Shown: positions 1-8,794, numbered from the stretch's first letter. The stretch is 64,000 nucleotides of DNA from Dictyobacter formicarum (GCF_016587435.1 NZ_BNJJ01000016.1:124001-188000); one strand, 5' to 3'. A program made the numbers and translations. Notes: generated by a model not told the origin, from the letters alone.

Positions 1-731
1 TGCTGCTGTGGAGCAGAGTTGGCCTGGGCACCCCACTGTTGGCCGGAACCACTTTGCGGTTGCTGATTAGCTCCCCAGGCGTCTTGTGCGGGGGCAGAAG
101 CGGCAGGGGCGTTCCAGGGAGCCTGATTGCCCTGATTACCCCAGGCTGGCTGGGAAGGATTTGACGCCCCCCACGGCTGATTAGCCGCTGGCTGAGCCGG
201 ATTATTAGAGGCGCCCCATGGATTTTGCTCGGACTGAGCCGGGCTGGCGCCCCATGGATTAGCTCCCTGCGCTGGTGATTGCGCTTGCGGTTGCTGCGCG
301 TTAGCTCCCCATGAAGCCTGAGCTGGATTGGAGGTGCCCCATGGATTTTGCTCGGACTGAGCCGGGCTGGCGCCCCATGGATTGGCACTGGCCTGTGGCT
401 GCTGACCTGGTGTGGCGCCCCAGCTATTTTGTTGAGCTGCAGCCCCGGGCGCATTCCAGGCGTTTTGTCCCTGGCCCGCTTGTTGATTCCAACCGGCGGC
501 CGCCCCTTGCGACTGATTCTGATTCCAGGCTCCCGCTTGTGCCTGCCGCTGCCAATCGCCGGCTCCACCAGCCCCGATAGGTGTTTTCGTCGTTTTATTT
601 TTGCCGCTGCGCCACAGGAACAGTCCGCCAATGGCCAGAATAACGGCAACGGCAACGATTGCTCCAATGAGCACTGGCGTTGGGACAAGGCTGCTTAAAG
701 CAGCAAAGACGGTCAAATATGGCTCTCTCAT
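1..731 (-). CDS. Single-pass membrane protein with Q/N/W/G-rich repeats (3' end outside window)
   Basis: The frame stays open from the ATG at 731-729 to the window edge, 243 codons with no stop, so the gene is truncated. A predicted membrane segment lies at about residues 19-40 (VPTPVLIGAIVAVAVILAIG), followed by basic residues RSGKNK. The rest is low complexity: recurring NPWGAS, NAWNAP and QQ/AQ blocks, with one 41-codon period duplicated almost exactly. Start choice: AGGGG lies 9 nt upstream of the ATG. It is downstream of the Ser/Thr kinase gene on the same strand, separated by a structured leader. No family recognised; the topology suggests one membrane anchor carrying a disordered tail. 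That the protein is real is fairly secure; its function is unknown. Confidence 0.75.
   Translation of the reverse strand, partial: MREPYLTVFAALSSLVPTPVLIGAIVAVAVILAIGGLFLWRSGKNKTTKTPIGAGGAGDWQRQAQAGAWNQNQSQGAAAGWNQQAGQGQNAWNAPGAAAQQNSWGATPGQQPQASANPWGASPAQSEQNPWGTSNPAQASWGANAQQPQAQSPAQGANPWGASPAQSEQNPWGASNNPAQPAANQPWGASNPSQPAWGNQGNQAPWNAPAASAPAQDAWGANQQPQSGSGQQWGAQANSAPQQ
213..383. repeat. Pair of 48-bp direct repeats inside the Q/N/W-rich gene
   Basis: About 48 bp at 213-260 recur at 336-383 with no difference that I can see. The period of 123 bp is exactly 41 codons, so the duplication keeps the frame. Each copy encodes NPWGASPAQSEQNPWG-type sequence. This indicates recent in-frame repeat expansion. 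Confidence 0.85.
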
Positions 732-740
732 AACAGTTCA

Positions 741-865
741 CCCCTCTAAGCGTAGGGGCAGCGAGAACGCTCGCCCATGTAGCCCGGCTGATATTTCAGC
801 CTGACCAGACTACATACGAGACTCGCCACCCGATCTGGATCGGGCACCCTTCCAGGTACCCCTAC
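741..865 (-). promoter_or_regulatory. Structured leader RNA with switch-like architecture
   Basis: Read on the minus strand, a 7-bp closing stem pairs 865-859 (GTAGGGG) with 758-752 (CCCCTAC). Inside are three perfect hairpins: 844-839/834-829 (CCCGAT/ATCGGG); a stem 815-810/782-777 (ATGTAG/CTACAT) enclosing 801-796/791-786 (GGCTGA/TCAGCC); and 774-770/765-761 (GCGAG/CTCGC). The CCCCT of the closing stem is also perfectly complementary to the AGGGG ribosome-binding site at 745-741, so the closing stem and an SD-sequestering hairpin are mutually exclusive. That is the layout of a translational riboswitch. It matched no riboswitch class I know from memory (c-di-GMP, cobalamin, TPP, SAM, ydaO). 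Structure is seen; a ligand is inference. Confidence 0.6.
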
Positions 866-910
866 AACTGCGACTCAGTGCTATTCACACCACAGCGAGC
901 GCAATGTTGC

Positions 911-938
911 GTATTAGCGAATGAGTAAGAATATCCAA
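911..938 (-). promoter_or_regulatory. Candidate promoter for the structured leader
   Basis: On the minus strand TTGGAT (938-933) and TAATAC (916-911) are separated by 16 bp. Transcription would start near 900, giving a leader of about 170 nt before the ATG at 731. Boxes are imperfect, so confidence is modest. Confidence 0.4.
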
Positions 939-952
939 TAATTAGCCTCTAA

Positions 953-2152
953 TCAACGCAATTCGAAACGTACCTCGACGCTCCCAAAGCGTAGAATGTC
1001 ACCATCTTTAAGGGTACGTTCCTCGTGTGGTGTCAAGGTCACTCCGTTTAAACGAGTCTTATTCAGGGCATTGAGGTCTTCGACTGTATAGACCCCTTGT
1101 TGATTCCGCAGGTACGCATGCCGTCGCCCAACCGTTTTGTCCGCCAGATTGATCTCAGGATAGATACCTAGCGTCGGATCTTGTCGACCGACGACCATTT
1201 TATCCCCTTTTAACGGAATGCTCTGTCCACTAGAGATCACGACGACGCGCGCCTCCCTGGCAGGCGGTGGGGCTGGTGTCTTTTTGGCATCTCCCTTGCC
1301 ATCTGGCCTGGGTGGTGGCAAGATCTGGGCGATTCGCTCAAGCGCGGCATTAAAATCCTGAGGTGTCGCAAAGCGATCTTCCGGCGATTTTGCCAGCGCC
1401 TTCTGCATAAAGGAGTCCATCTCCAGCGGCAGATCGGGGCGCAACCGACAAATCGACGGCACCTTCTCATTTATGTGTTTGATAACGATATCTACGGCTG
1501 TATCCCCCTCATAAGGTGGACGCCCTGTCAGCATCTCGAAAAACACAGTAGCCACCGAGTAAAGGTCAGAACGGGTATCTGCTAAACGCCCACTTTCGGC
1601 CTGTTCGGGCGAAATATAGTAGGCGGTGCCCATAAATACATTCGACTGCGTCAGTGTAACAGTGTCCCGACCACGGGCAAGACCGAAGTCAGTAATCTTT
1701 ATGATATCCTTGCTATTAATGAGTATATTTTGTGGCTTTATATCTCTATGCACTACACCTTGTTTATACGCAGTATCCAGGCCTTCAGTAATCTGGCGTG
1801 CGTAGTTAATAGCACGTAATGGTTCCATGGGGCCCTGATTAATCATGTAGTATTTAAGACTTTGTCCATCGATGTAATCCATCACGATATAGTGCATGTT
1901 ATTATCGTTCCCATAATCAAAGATCTGCACAATATGCGAGTCGCTAAGATTCAAGAGAATATGAGCCTCTCTCTGGAAACGCGCTAGCAGTTCTCCGTCT
2001 CCGGATAGCTCTAGATGCATAACCTTGAGCGCGTAGATCCGGTTGTCTCCAAGGTCGCGTACGACATAGACGGTAGCAAAGCTGCCCCGGCCACGTTCAT
2101 CGATCAGTTTATAGCGACCTTTGATGACACGGCCTATCATGTCACCATTCAT
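953..2152 (-). CDS. Ser/Thr protein kinase with C-terminal FHA domain
   Basis: 399 aa. The N-terminal kinase domain (about 13-275) is complete: glycine loop GRGSFATVY, ATP lysine in YALKV (K43), catalytic HRDIKPQN (135-142), DFG (155-157) and the APE-equivalent SPEQ. A proline-rich linker follows, then a forkhead-associated domain (about 310-398) with the GR...GRRH...N...NG phosphothreonine-binding pattern. No membrane segment is evident, so it should be a cytosolic kinase, unlike membrane-anchored PknB. The start is supported by GAGGAG 8 nt upstream. FHA domains bind phosphothreonine and often mediate autophosphorylation-dependent recruitment; substrates cannot be read from the sequence. The next gene downstream is the repeat-rich membrane protein. 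Confidence 0.93.
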   Translation of the reverse strand: MNGDMIGRVIKGRYKLIDERGRGSFATVYVVRDLGDNRIYALKVMHLELSGDGELLARFQREAHILLNLSDSHIVQIFDYGNDNNMHYIVMDYIDGQSLKYYMINQGPMEPLRAINYARQITEGLDTAYKQGVVHRDIKPQNILINSKDIIKITDFGLARGRDTVTLTQSNVFMGTAYYISPEQAESGRLADTRSDLYSVATVFFEMLTGRPPYEGDTAVDIVIKHINEKVPSICRLRPDLPLEMDSFMQKALAKSPEDRFATPQDFNAALERIAQILPPPRPDGKGDAKKTPAPPPAREARVVVISSGQSIPLKGDKMVVGRQDPTLGIYPEINLADKTVGRRHAYLRNQQGVYTVEDLNALNKTRLNGVTLTPHEERTLKDGDILRFGSVEVRFELR

Positions 2153-2341
2153 GGCGTGAACTCCTCTAATAATAGGCTACTGTTAGCGGCTACATTATAC
2201 ACCATCCATTCATTTGTGTCATGATGCTCGCCGCAATGGCTGGCAGTTTCTCGCAATACACTGCTGCAAGATGGCCTGTGCTTTTAAGCGAGTGGTTCAT
2301 GACAAAAGTGGCTATGATGTACTGGTGGCCAGTGACCAATC

Positions 2342-3292
2342 TTACACGCCTTTAAACATTTCACTGATGCTTTCCCGATTATGAATACGTTTAATGGCTT
2401 CACCAAATAGTGGCGCTACGGAGACAACCTCTATTTTAGCTGTAAACTTCACCGGGTGATTTTCGACTGTATCGGTAATAAATAGACGTTTGATGGGGCT
2501 GTTTTCAATCTGCTCAATGGCATATCCTGTCAAGACCCCATGGGTGACGGCCGCGTAGACCTCGCGCGCGCCTTGCTCCATCAAAAGATTGGAGACGCTG
2601 ACCAGGGTGCCCCCTGAGGTTGTGAAATCATCAACCACAATGGCGGTTTTATCGCGCACATCACCGATTACCTCCATCACAATCGCCTTTTCATCGTGGG
2701 CCAGGCGCTCTTTATATGCGATCGCAATCGGTGTGCCCAGGTTTAGTGCATAGCGACGAGCCTGTTTGGCAAAGCCCACATCGGGCGAAACTATGATAGG
2801 ATCGATGAGATTCATGGCCTTGATACGATTGCATAGCACTGGCAGGGCATAGAGATTATCCACTGGCTTATGAAAAAAGCCCTGAATCTGAGGTGCATGC
2901 AGGTCCATCGTCACCACGCGGTCGGCCCCGGCGGCCTCAATGGCATCTGCACAGACGCGGCCACGGATAGAGACGCGCGGCTCATCTTTTTTGTCGCCCT
3001 TGCCGTAGCTAAAATAAGGAATAATGACCGTGACCGAATCTGCACCGGCTCGCTTGAAGGCATCAATCCAGAACAGCAACTCCATGAACGTATCGTTGGT
3101 TGGAAAAATAGTGGACTGCACCACGTAGACACGGCGTCCACGAACATTTTCCTGGATGCGTACAAAAGTGTTGCCGTCAGAAAAATGCAGGGTTTCATTT
3201 TGACCTTGCGGGAGATGTAAATATTCACAGATACGAGCTGTCAGTTGGGGACTCCCACTGCCTGCAAAGATCAACATTGGGTCGTCGTTCAT
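2342..3292 (-). CDS. prs: Ribose-phosphate pyrophosphokinase (PRPP synthetase), variant subfamily
   Basis: 316 aa, the usual length. It makes PRPP from ribose 5-phosphate and ATP for purine, pyrimidine, NAD, His and Trp synthesis. Recognisable are the N-terminal FAGSGSPQL, the SDGN region (38-41), the AGADRVVTMDLHAPQIQGFF block (121-140) and the PRPP loop VVDDFTTSGGTL (219-230). The loop differs from the usual DDMIDTGGT, and the usual DRK region reads DKKDEPR, so this is a variant type and regulation by ADP or phosphate may differ. AGGGA precedes the ATG. It follows the S9 peptidase gene after 126 bp containing inverted repeats. Confidence 0.9.
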   Translation of the reverse strand: MNDDPMLIFAGSGSPQLTARICEYLHLPQGQNETLHFSDGNTFVRIQENVRGRRVYVVQSTIFPTNDTFMELLFWIDAFKRAGADSVTVIIPYFSYGKGDKKDEPRVSIRGRVCADAIEAAGADRVVTMDLHAPQIQGFFHKPVDNLYALPVLCNRIKAMNLIDPIIVSPDVGFAKQARRYALNLGTPIAIAYKERLAHDEKAIVMEVIGDVRDKTAIVVDDFTTSGGTLVSVSNLLMEQGAREVYAAVTHGVLTGYAIEQIENSPIKRLFITDTVENHPVKFTAKIEVVSVAPLFGEAIKRIHNRESISEMFKGV

Positions 3293-3314
3293 AAATCTGT
3301 TCCCTTGTTTGAAC

Positions 3315-3405
3315 CCTTAAGAGTACATCCATTGAGATGCTAAAGGTTCCACATTCTCTAACGGACGGACTCTTAAGGAAGTGACACAGGGGTACATCTG
3401 TGTCA
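3315..3405. repeat. Two inverted repeats between S9 peptidase and prs genes
   Basis: A 10-bp perfect pair CCTTAAGAGT/ACTCTTAAGG (3315-3324, 3369-3378) is followed by the hairpin TGACACAG/CTGTGTCA (3382-3389, 3398-3405, 8-nt loop). There is no T tract, so this is not a clear terminator. Confidence 0.4.
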
Positions 3406-3418
3406 TATTGCTTCATTA

Positions 3419-5266
3419 CTACTCTTCGTAGCGTCCACCCAGATTACGAGCTAGAAACTTTTCTGCTGCTGCATAGAATTTGAGACGATTTTCAGGTTTG
3501 GCGAAGCCGTGTCCTTCATCTGGAAAGAGCATATATTCATAGTCAATACTCTTACCCTTCATCGCCTCTACGATCTGCTCAGATTCAGCCTGTTTGACCC
3601 GTGGATCATTGGCGCCCTGGGCGATCAGCAAAGGAATCTTGATCTTATCGACCGCGAACAGCGGCGAACGCGACTTCAAGAACTCTTCCTCGGTATCGGC
3701 ATTGCCAACACGCTTTTGGAATGAGGCCAGAGCCGTTGACCAATAGGGTGGAATGGTTCGAATCAAGGTGATCAGATTACTGGGACCAACGATATCGACG
3801 GCGCAGGTAAACAGGTCCGGTGTAAAGGTTGCCCCGACCAGAGCGGCATAACCGCCATAGGAACCACCATAGATGGCCACCTTTTGCGGATCGGCTATGC
3901 CCTGCTGGACGGCCCACTCGACACCATCCACCAGATCATAATGCATCTTGCGGCCCCATTCTTTATCGCCGGCATTCAGATGCTCTTTACCATAGCCTGT
4001 TGAACCGCGATAATTGATCTGTAGGCAGGCATAGCCACGGTTGGCCAGCCATTGTGCCTCAGGATTAAAACCCCAGCTATCACGCGCCCAGGGACCACCA
4101 TGAACGTTGACGACCAGTGGCAGATTGCTCTGCTGCTCTCCAACCGGCAGGGTCAGATAGCCATGGATCGTCAGGCCATCGCGGGCCTCGTAGGTGATCG
4201 GCTGCATCTGTGCCAGGGTGTACTCGCTGAGGTCCGGCATATTCACAAACAGGAACTCCGCGCTCTGGCTCTTACGATGGTAGGCATAGTAAGGAACTGG
4301 ACCATTATCGGCGATAAAGGCCACGATCCAGGTTTCATCGGCGTTATCACGACTAACGACCGAGAAGTCCCCCTGATGGATCTCATGGATACGATCGAAG
4401 TCTAGCCGAATGGATTCGTCCAGCACCTGCCACTCGACGCGATCCTTATTAAAAGCCACCGCCTGGATCTCATACGTATCCGGGTGTACCATTACATCGC
4501 CGACATCATATTGAGGATCTTCCGCGATCACACTCTGTTCATTGCTGGCCAGGTGCAACTTGATCAGGCGACCCGCATTCGCCGAGCGCGAATCCTGTAG
4601 ATAGATCGACTCACCATCCTGACTGAAAAACAGGCCACCACTTGTCAGTGCATCATCGGAGTCCCAGCCAAGGATATGCCGCCACTCGACCTGCTCGGTT
4701 TGCCGTATCAAAAGATCCATGCCCCCATCGGGCCGGGCGGCCATGGCACCGCGCACCTTAAACTGCGTATCCACGATCCAGCCCGCCACATTGCCAGGAT
4801 TTTTCGCCACCAGTGTCAGTGCGCCACTGGTCAGATCCAGGTGATAGACATCGTGGACCTGAGGATTCTCCTTATTCATCGCGATCAGCATCTCGTTAGG
4901 AAAATGCTTATCTTGATCAATAATTTGCACCTGCACATCTTCAAACGGCGTCAGATCACGCGTCTCGCGTGTCTCAAGATTCGTAGCGTACAGGCGCCAG
5001 TTTTCATTACCGCCTATATCCTGGACATACAGAATATGTTTATTATCGAAGGCCCAGAAATAAAACCGGATCCCGCGCTCCGTATCATTCGTGACAGGAT
5101 GCGATTCCTCGCTCCCAATATCGCCAACCCACACATTGAGCACATCGTTCACAGGAGCCAGGTATGCCAGTCGTGTCCCATCAGGCGAGATACGAGGACT
5201 GGCCTTTACCGGATTTCCGAACAATATACGGCGTGGAATCAATTCGGTCCTGTTTGAAACAGTCAT
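3419..5266 (-). CDS. S9 family peptidase (prolyl oligopeptidase / acylaminoacyl-peptidase type)
   Basis: 615 aa from the ATG at 5266, which has AGAGAGGA 6 nt upstream; the frame continues 12 codons further but without a ribosome site. The N-terminal half is the beta-propeller of the family (ISPDGTRLAYLAP, then repeated blade-like stretches). The C-terminal alpha/beta-hydrolase domain has the nucleophile GGSYGGY (Ser469), Asp554 (GANDPRV) and His586 (DEGHGF), in the spacing expected of S9. An oxyanion segment NVHGGPWARD is present. No signal peptide is visible, so it is probably cytoplasmic, cleaving short peptides. Monocistronic, or upstream of prs on the same strand. Confidence 0.92.
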   Translation of the reverse strand: MTVSNRTELIPRRILFGNPVKASPRISPDGTRLAYLAPVNDVLNVWVGDIGSEESHPVTNDTERGIRFYFWAFDNKHILYVQDIGGNENWRLYATNLETRETRDLTPFEDVQVQIIDQDKHFPNEMLIAMNKENPQVHDVYHLDLTSGALTLVAKNPGNVAGWIVDTQFKVRGAMAARPDGGMDLLIRQTEQVEWRHILGWDSDDALTSGGLFFSQDGESIYLQDSRSANAGRLIKLHLASNEQSVIAEDPQYDVGDVMVHPDTYEIQAVAFNKDRVEWQVLDESIRLDFDRIHEIHQGDFSVVSRDNADETWIVAFIADNGPVPYYAYHRKSQSAEFLFVNMPDLSEYTLAQMQPITYEARDGLTIHGYLTLPVGEQQSNLPLVVNVHGGPWARDSWGFNPEAQWLANRGYACLQINYRGSTGYGKEHLNAGDKEWGRKMHYDLVDGVEWAVQQGIADPQKVAIYGGSYGGYAALVGATFTPDLFTCAVDIVGPSNLITLIRTIPPYWSTALASFQKRVGNADTEEEFLKSRSPLFAVDKIKIPLLIAQGANDPRVKQAESEQIVEAMKGKSIDYEYMLFPDEGHGFAKPENRLKFYAAAEKFLARNLGGRYEE

Positions 5267-5444
5267 ACAAATTCCTCTCTTTTTCTTATGATATCGAAGC
5301 AATCAATGCCCGCCAAAACATGCTACGTTCTGTTAATTCTACGTATGGTTGAGGGGGAAAGTTGAGACCGATACGCAAAATGATCCCGGCACAGCGTATA
5401 AATATATGCTGTACCAGGATCGCGAAGAGAGAGGTGACTGATTG

Positions 5445-6221
5445 TTAGACGGAAAGATCCCAGGTAGCCTGATCATCACTAACGAGATCGGGCGTGAATT
5501 GCAAGGTGAAATTGTGTTGAGCGCTGGGTACCTCATAGACGATAAAGCCTGCCAGCGGGGAATTAGCTGCAACTTTTCCGTCAGGGGTTGCGCCCGCATC
5601 TGGATCGATGGTCTCATTATAGGCCTGACCGTTTTTATCCTGGAGCTTAAAGTAGAGCAGGCTACTCATTGTAAGCGTCTCGCTTGATGTATTTTTCAGA
5701 CTAACGTGGACAATTACAAAAACATTGCCAGCTTTAGGCTTGATGATGTCGTTACCAGTGGATGTCTTGACGTCTAGCACCTGGGCCGTCCACTTATCAT
5801 TCACCTTTACTACATCGCCAACTTTATGGTTTCCCTGATTGGGTGATTGCGTGGTTGTTTGGGTAGTGGCCTGCGGCGTGGTAGATGTATTGGCCTGCGA
5901 CGTTGCGGTAGGTGAAGTGGTTGTGGTCGCAGGTTTCATGTTTGCGGCGACAGCTCCGATAATGCCACATAACACGAGGGCCGCAACGACAATACCAATG
6001 ATGAGACCAAGTTTTGATTTTTTCTTTGGCGGCTGACCATAAGGTGGTTGCACTCCAGGTGTATAAGGTGGCTGCTGGTTATAAGGATACTGCTGATTAA
6101 ATTGGCCAGATTGACCAGGTTGATTATACTGATTGGGCGGAAAAGGCTGGCCAGGCTGACCGGGCTGATTAGGCGGAAAAGGCTGATTGGGCTGCACAGG
6201 TTGATTGGGATCATTTTGCAT
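5445..6221 (-). CDS. DUF4352-type membrane-anchored protein
   Basis: 258 aa from the ATG at 6221 (GTGGAG 9 nt upstream). The first about 65 residues are a P/Q/N-rich tract of NQPFPPNQPGQPG type, then a KKKSK stop-transfer cluster and a membrane segment LGLIIGIVVAALVLCGIIGA. A T/Q-rich linker leads to a C-terminal domain of about 125 residues starting KVGDVVKVNDKW, with VFVIVHVSLKN and GFIVYEVP, which matches the DUF4352 (telokin-like, immunoglobulin-fold) pattern. Such proteins sit outside the membrane. Function of the family is not established. It resembles the truncated gene at 1-731 only in having a low-complexity Q/N-rich part next to one membrane segment. Confidence 0.8.
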   Translation of the reverse strand: MQNDPNQPVQPNQPFPPNQPGQPGQPFPPNQYNQPGQSGQFNQQYPYNQQPPYTPGVQPPYGQPPKKKSKLGLIIGIVVAALVLCGIIGAVAANMKPATTTTSPTATSQANTSTTPQATTQTTTQSPNQGNHKVGDVVKVNDKWTAQVLDVKTSTGNDIIKPKAGNVFVIVHVSLKNTSSETLTMSSLLYFKLQDKNGQAYNETIDPDAGATPDGKVAANSPLAGFIVYEVPSAQHNFTLQFTPDLVSDDQATWDLSV

Positions 6222-6424
6222 GTTAAAAGGCTCCACTTCAGATTTAAAAACATTATATATGATTAGTGTCTATATATGATACTGCAAACCCATCAATAAT
6301 GCAAGTGTTTGTCATAAATATTGGAATTTTTGTTGTAAGAATGTATTGGAAAAGAATGACAATAATTTAAACATTTTGAGCATACGAAAAAGGACGCTCG
6401 TTATATGACCCGGTCTCCATAAAC

Positions 6425-6489
6425 ATGAAACAGCTCCCATGGGGACCGGTTCGTAGTTCTGGAACCGGTCCCCATGGGAGCTGTTTCAT
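6425..6489. repeat. Perfect 28-bp inverted repeat with 9-nt loop
   Basis: The arms 6425-6452 and 6462-6489 are exact reverse complements; they begin ATGAAACAGCTCCCATGG and contain the palindromes CCATGG and ACCGGT. It lies just past the 3' end of the first glycosyltransferase gene (stop at 6503) and 5' of the DUF4352 gene. A shorter related piece (CCGGTCTCCAT) sits nearby at 6411-6421. It could act as a transcription stop but lacks a T tract; it may be a mobile palindromic repeat. Confidence 0.8.
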
Positions 6490-6502
6490 TTGGTGCCTCT
6501 TT

Positions 6503-7624
6503 TCAGGGTTGTTTTTGGAGGATGGCCTGGTAGGCTTCGTAGGTCTGGCGGGCGATGTGCTCCTGAGTGTAGTTGTCGAGGACGCGTTGGCGGCCACGCT
6601 GTGCCAGGGTGGCATAGAGTTGAGGATTTTCGAGCAGCTTCTGGACGTTAGCGCTCAGGTCCAGAGCATCACCTTCTTTAAAGATCAGGCCCGCGTCTCC
6701 AATGACATAGGGGATCTCGCCGCTGCTGGAGCCGATGACGGGCGTTTCGCAGGACATTGATTCAGCCAGGACGCGGCCAAACTGCTCAATCCAATTGGGG
6801 CGCGAGAGCGAGGGGAGCACGAACACGTCCAGTTTTTCCATCTCACGAGGCACCTGGTCAGTAGGGACGCCTGGCTTGAAAATGACGCGCTGACTGACTC
6901 CTAGCCGGGCAGCCAGTTCCTCCAGATGGCTCTTCATTGGACCATGTCCCACAAAGACGACCTGGCAGTAGTCAGGCAGATGGGTCAGTGCCTCTACCAT
7001 CAAGTGAAGCCCTTTTTCCTCTTTGAGGCGGCCAATGAAGCCCAGGGTGAAGGGGGCGTTGACCGCGCGCGGCTGACGGGGTGCGCTACGTTTATAGATA
7101 TCGGTATCAAAGCCAAACTGCGGAATGATATGGATGGGCCCCTGGTAGCCTTTGCGACGCAAGACCTCCGAAGCATCGCGGTTGCCAGCGATAGCCAGGG
7201 CAGCGTGCTTATAATTGTACAGTTCTATCTGGCGGAAAGGTGGTGGATAGCGGCGATACAGATTTTGCCAGGTGAAGAAGAGCGCCTGTGCCCGCTGTTT
7301 CTGGGCCAGGTACATCGCCTGCATGGTTGCCAGATTATACGGCTCCTCATCGATATGCACGATATCGGGCCGCACCTCGCGCATAATCTGGCTCAGTTTT
7401 GGATAGTAGTGCCAATGGAACTTGCCATTGAAGGCCATTGGCGTCACAATCATGCGGTAGCCCTCAGTGTAGAGACGCTCAAGCATCTGCTTACTTCCAT
7501 CATCACTTTGCCAGTAAGGGGGCGTAACCAGCGTCAACTCGACATCGGGACACCTGGCGATCTCTTCTAATTTGCGCTGCGAAGTCCCGGCAACCAGGGC
7601 CTTGGAAAGCATCAATATACGCAT
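6503..7624 (-). CDS. GT4-family glycosyltransferase
   Basis: 373 aa, GT-B fold. The C-terminal domain has GFIGRLKEEKGL (195-206) and the sugar-nucleotide motif EQFGRVLAE (E280...E288, the EX7E signature). The N-terminal acceptor domain is degenerate as usual. The start is the ATG at 7624 with AGAGG 7 nt upstream; a TTG two codons earlier is less likely. It is third in a run of three GT4 genes read from 9955 to 6503 with gaps of 3 and 12 bp, so one operon for a surface glycan or glycolipid. Donor and acceptor cannot be deduced. Confidence 0.9.
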   Translation of the reverse strand: MRILMLSKALVAGTSQRKLEEIARCPDVELTLVTPPYWQSDDGSKQMLERLYTEGYRMIVTPMAFNGKFHWHYYPKLSQIMREVRPDIVHIDEEPYNLATMQAMYLAQKQRAQALFFTWQNLYRRYPPPFRQIELYNYKHAALAIAGNRDASEVLRRKGYQGPIHIIPQFGFDTDIYKRSAPRQPRAVNAPFTLGFIGRLKEEKGLHLMVEALTHLPDYCQVVFVGHGPMKSHLEELAARLGVSQRVIFKPGVPTDQVPREMEKLDVFVLPSLSRPNWIEQFGRVLAESMSCETPVIGSSSGEIPYVIGDAGLIFKEGDALDLSANVQKLLENPQLYATLAQRGRQRVLDNYTQEHIARQTYEAYQAILQKQP

Positions 7625-7636
7625 CGTCAATCCTCT

Positions 7637-8791
7637 TTAGCTTTTTTTACTTGCCAGCACCTCTTCGTAGACGGCGAGGGTCTGTTGCGCGGCCTGGTGC
7701 CAGTGAAAGCGCTTCGCCTGTTGCAACGAACGGGCGCGTAGTTCGGAGCGCAGGGTCTCATCGGTGAGGACGCGATACATGGCATCGACCAGGGCTTTCA
7801 CATTCTCAGGATCAACACTGATGGCGGCATCGCCGACCACTTCAGGCAGCGACGTACGATTGGAGCAGACCACCGGCGCTCCACAGCTCATAGCTTCCAG
7901 CGGATCAAGCCCAAAGCCTTCATAGAGCGAAGGAAACACAAAAACACTGGCCCCGCTATAGATGGCAGGCTTATCTTCTTCCTCGATAAAGCGATAGGTA
8001 ATCTGACCGCCCATGCCCAGATCGGCGGCCACCGGTCGCGGATCGGGGAAGAGCGAGCCCTTCTGCTTGTCGGGATTGCCCGCAATCAACAATTGTAGAT
8101 CAGGATCACCGATCTGAGCATACAAACGGGCAAAGGCGCGCACTAGCTGAGGCACATTTTTGCGCTGATCCAGGCCACCAAGGTAGAAGATATAGCGTTC
8201 GCCCAGGCCATAGCGGGCGCGTGCAGCGGCCAGCACAGCGGGATCGGTCACCGGCTGATATTCGTCTCCAGCGGCCTCATAGATGACCCGAATACGTCCG
8301 GCAGGCAATTTCAGCGCATCGATAATGTCCTGTCGCGCATGCTGGCTGGGGGCAATCACCATACTGGCCCGGTGAGCCGCGCGAGCGATCAGACTGGTAT
8401 AAGCCTTCACCTTGCTATTGGGCTGGTAAGCAGGCAGGCGCAGAGCAATCACATCGTGGATGGTCACCACGGTTGGCACGGGCGAAAATAACGGAGGAGC
8501 AAAGTGAGGAACATGTAAGAGATCAACGCGCTCCTGGCGCGCCGCCAGCGGGCTCGTAAACTGTTCCCAGACCACCTTCTCAATATTCTCATTTCTGGCT
8601 GCCAGGGCTGGTACCGCATGTACACGATAGGGATAGGACTGCACAGGTAGCTGCGGCAGCGGGCGTGGACCGAGTAAAACATATTCATTACGATCATCTA
8701 CCTCAGCAAGAGCATTGAGCAGATGGGATAAATACTGGCCGCTGCCAGTGGCGGGAAACTGAAAGAACTGCGCATTGACGCCGATTTTCAT
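7637..8791 (-). CDS. GT4-family glycosyltransferase
   Basis: 384 aa, GT-B fold. N-terminal GVNAQFFQFPATGSGQYL, and the C-terminal domain has YLGGLDQRKN (203-212) and EGFGLDPLE (E291...E299, EX7E signature) followed by AMSCGAPVV. This is the mannosyl/glucosyl-transferase-like type common in exopolysaccharide clusters. GAGG precedes the ATG. It starts 3 bp after the neighbouring glycosyltransferase ends, so the two are likely translationally coupled. Substrate unknown. Confidence 0.92.
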   Translation of the reverse strand: MKIGVNAQFFQFPATGSGQYLSHLLNALAEVDDRNEYVLLGPRPLPQLPVQSYPYRVHAVPALAARNENIEKVVWEQFTSPLAARQERVDLLHVPHFAPPLFSPVPTVVTIHDVIALRLPAYQPNSKVKAYTSLIARAAHRASMVIAPSQHARQDIIDALKLPAGRIRVIYEAAGDEYQPVTDPAVLAAARARYGLGERYIFYLGGLDQRKNVPQLVRAFARLYAQIGDPDLQLLIAGNPDKQKGSLFPDPRPVAADLGMGGQITYRFIEEEDKPAIYSGASVFVFPSLYEGFGLDPLEAMSCGAPVVCSNRTSLPEVVGDAAISVDPENVKALVDAMYRVLTDETLRSELRARSLQQAKRFHWHQAAQQTLAVYEEVLASKKS

Positions 8792-8794
8792 TGG

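Noticed and set aside
751..865. Known riboswitch class for the leader
   Set aside because: Compared from memory with c-di-GMP, cobalamin, TPP, SAM, FMN and ydaO consensus elements; none of their conserved cores is present. It was therefore left unnamed.
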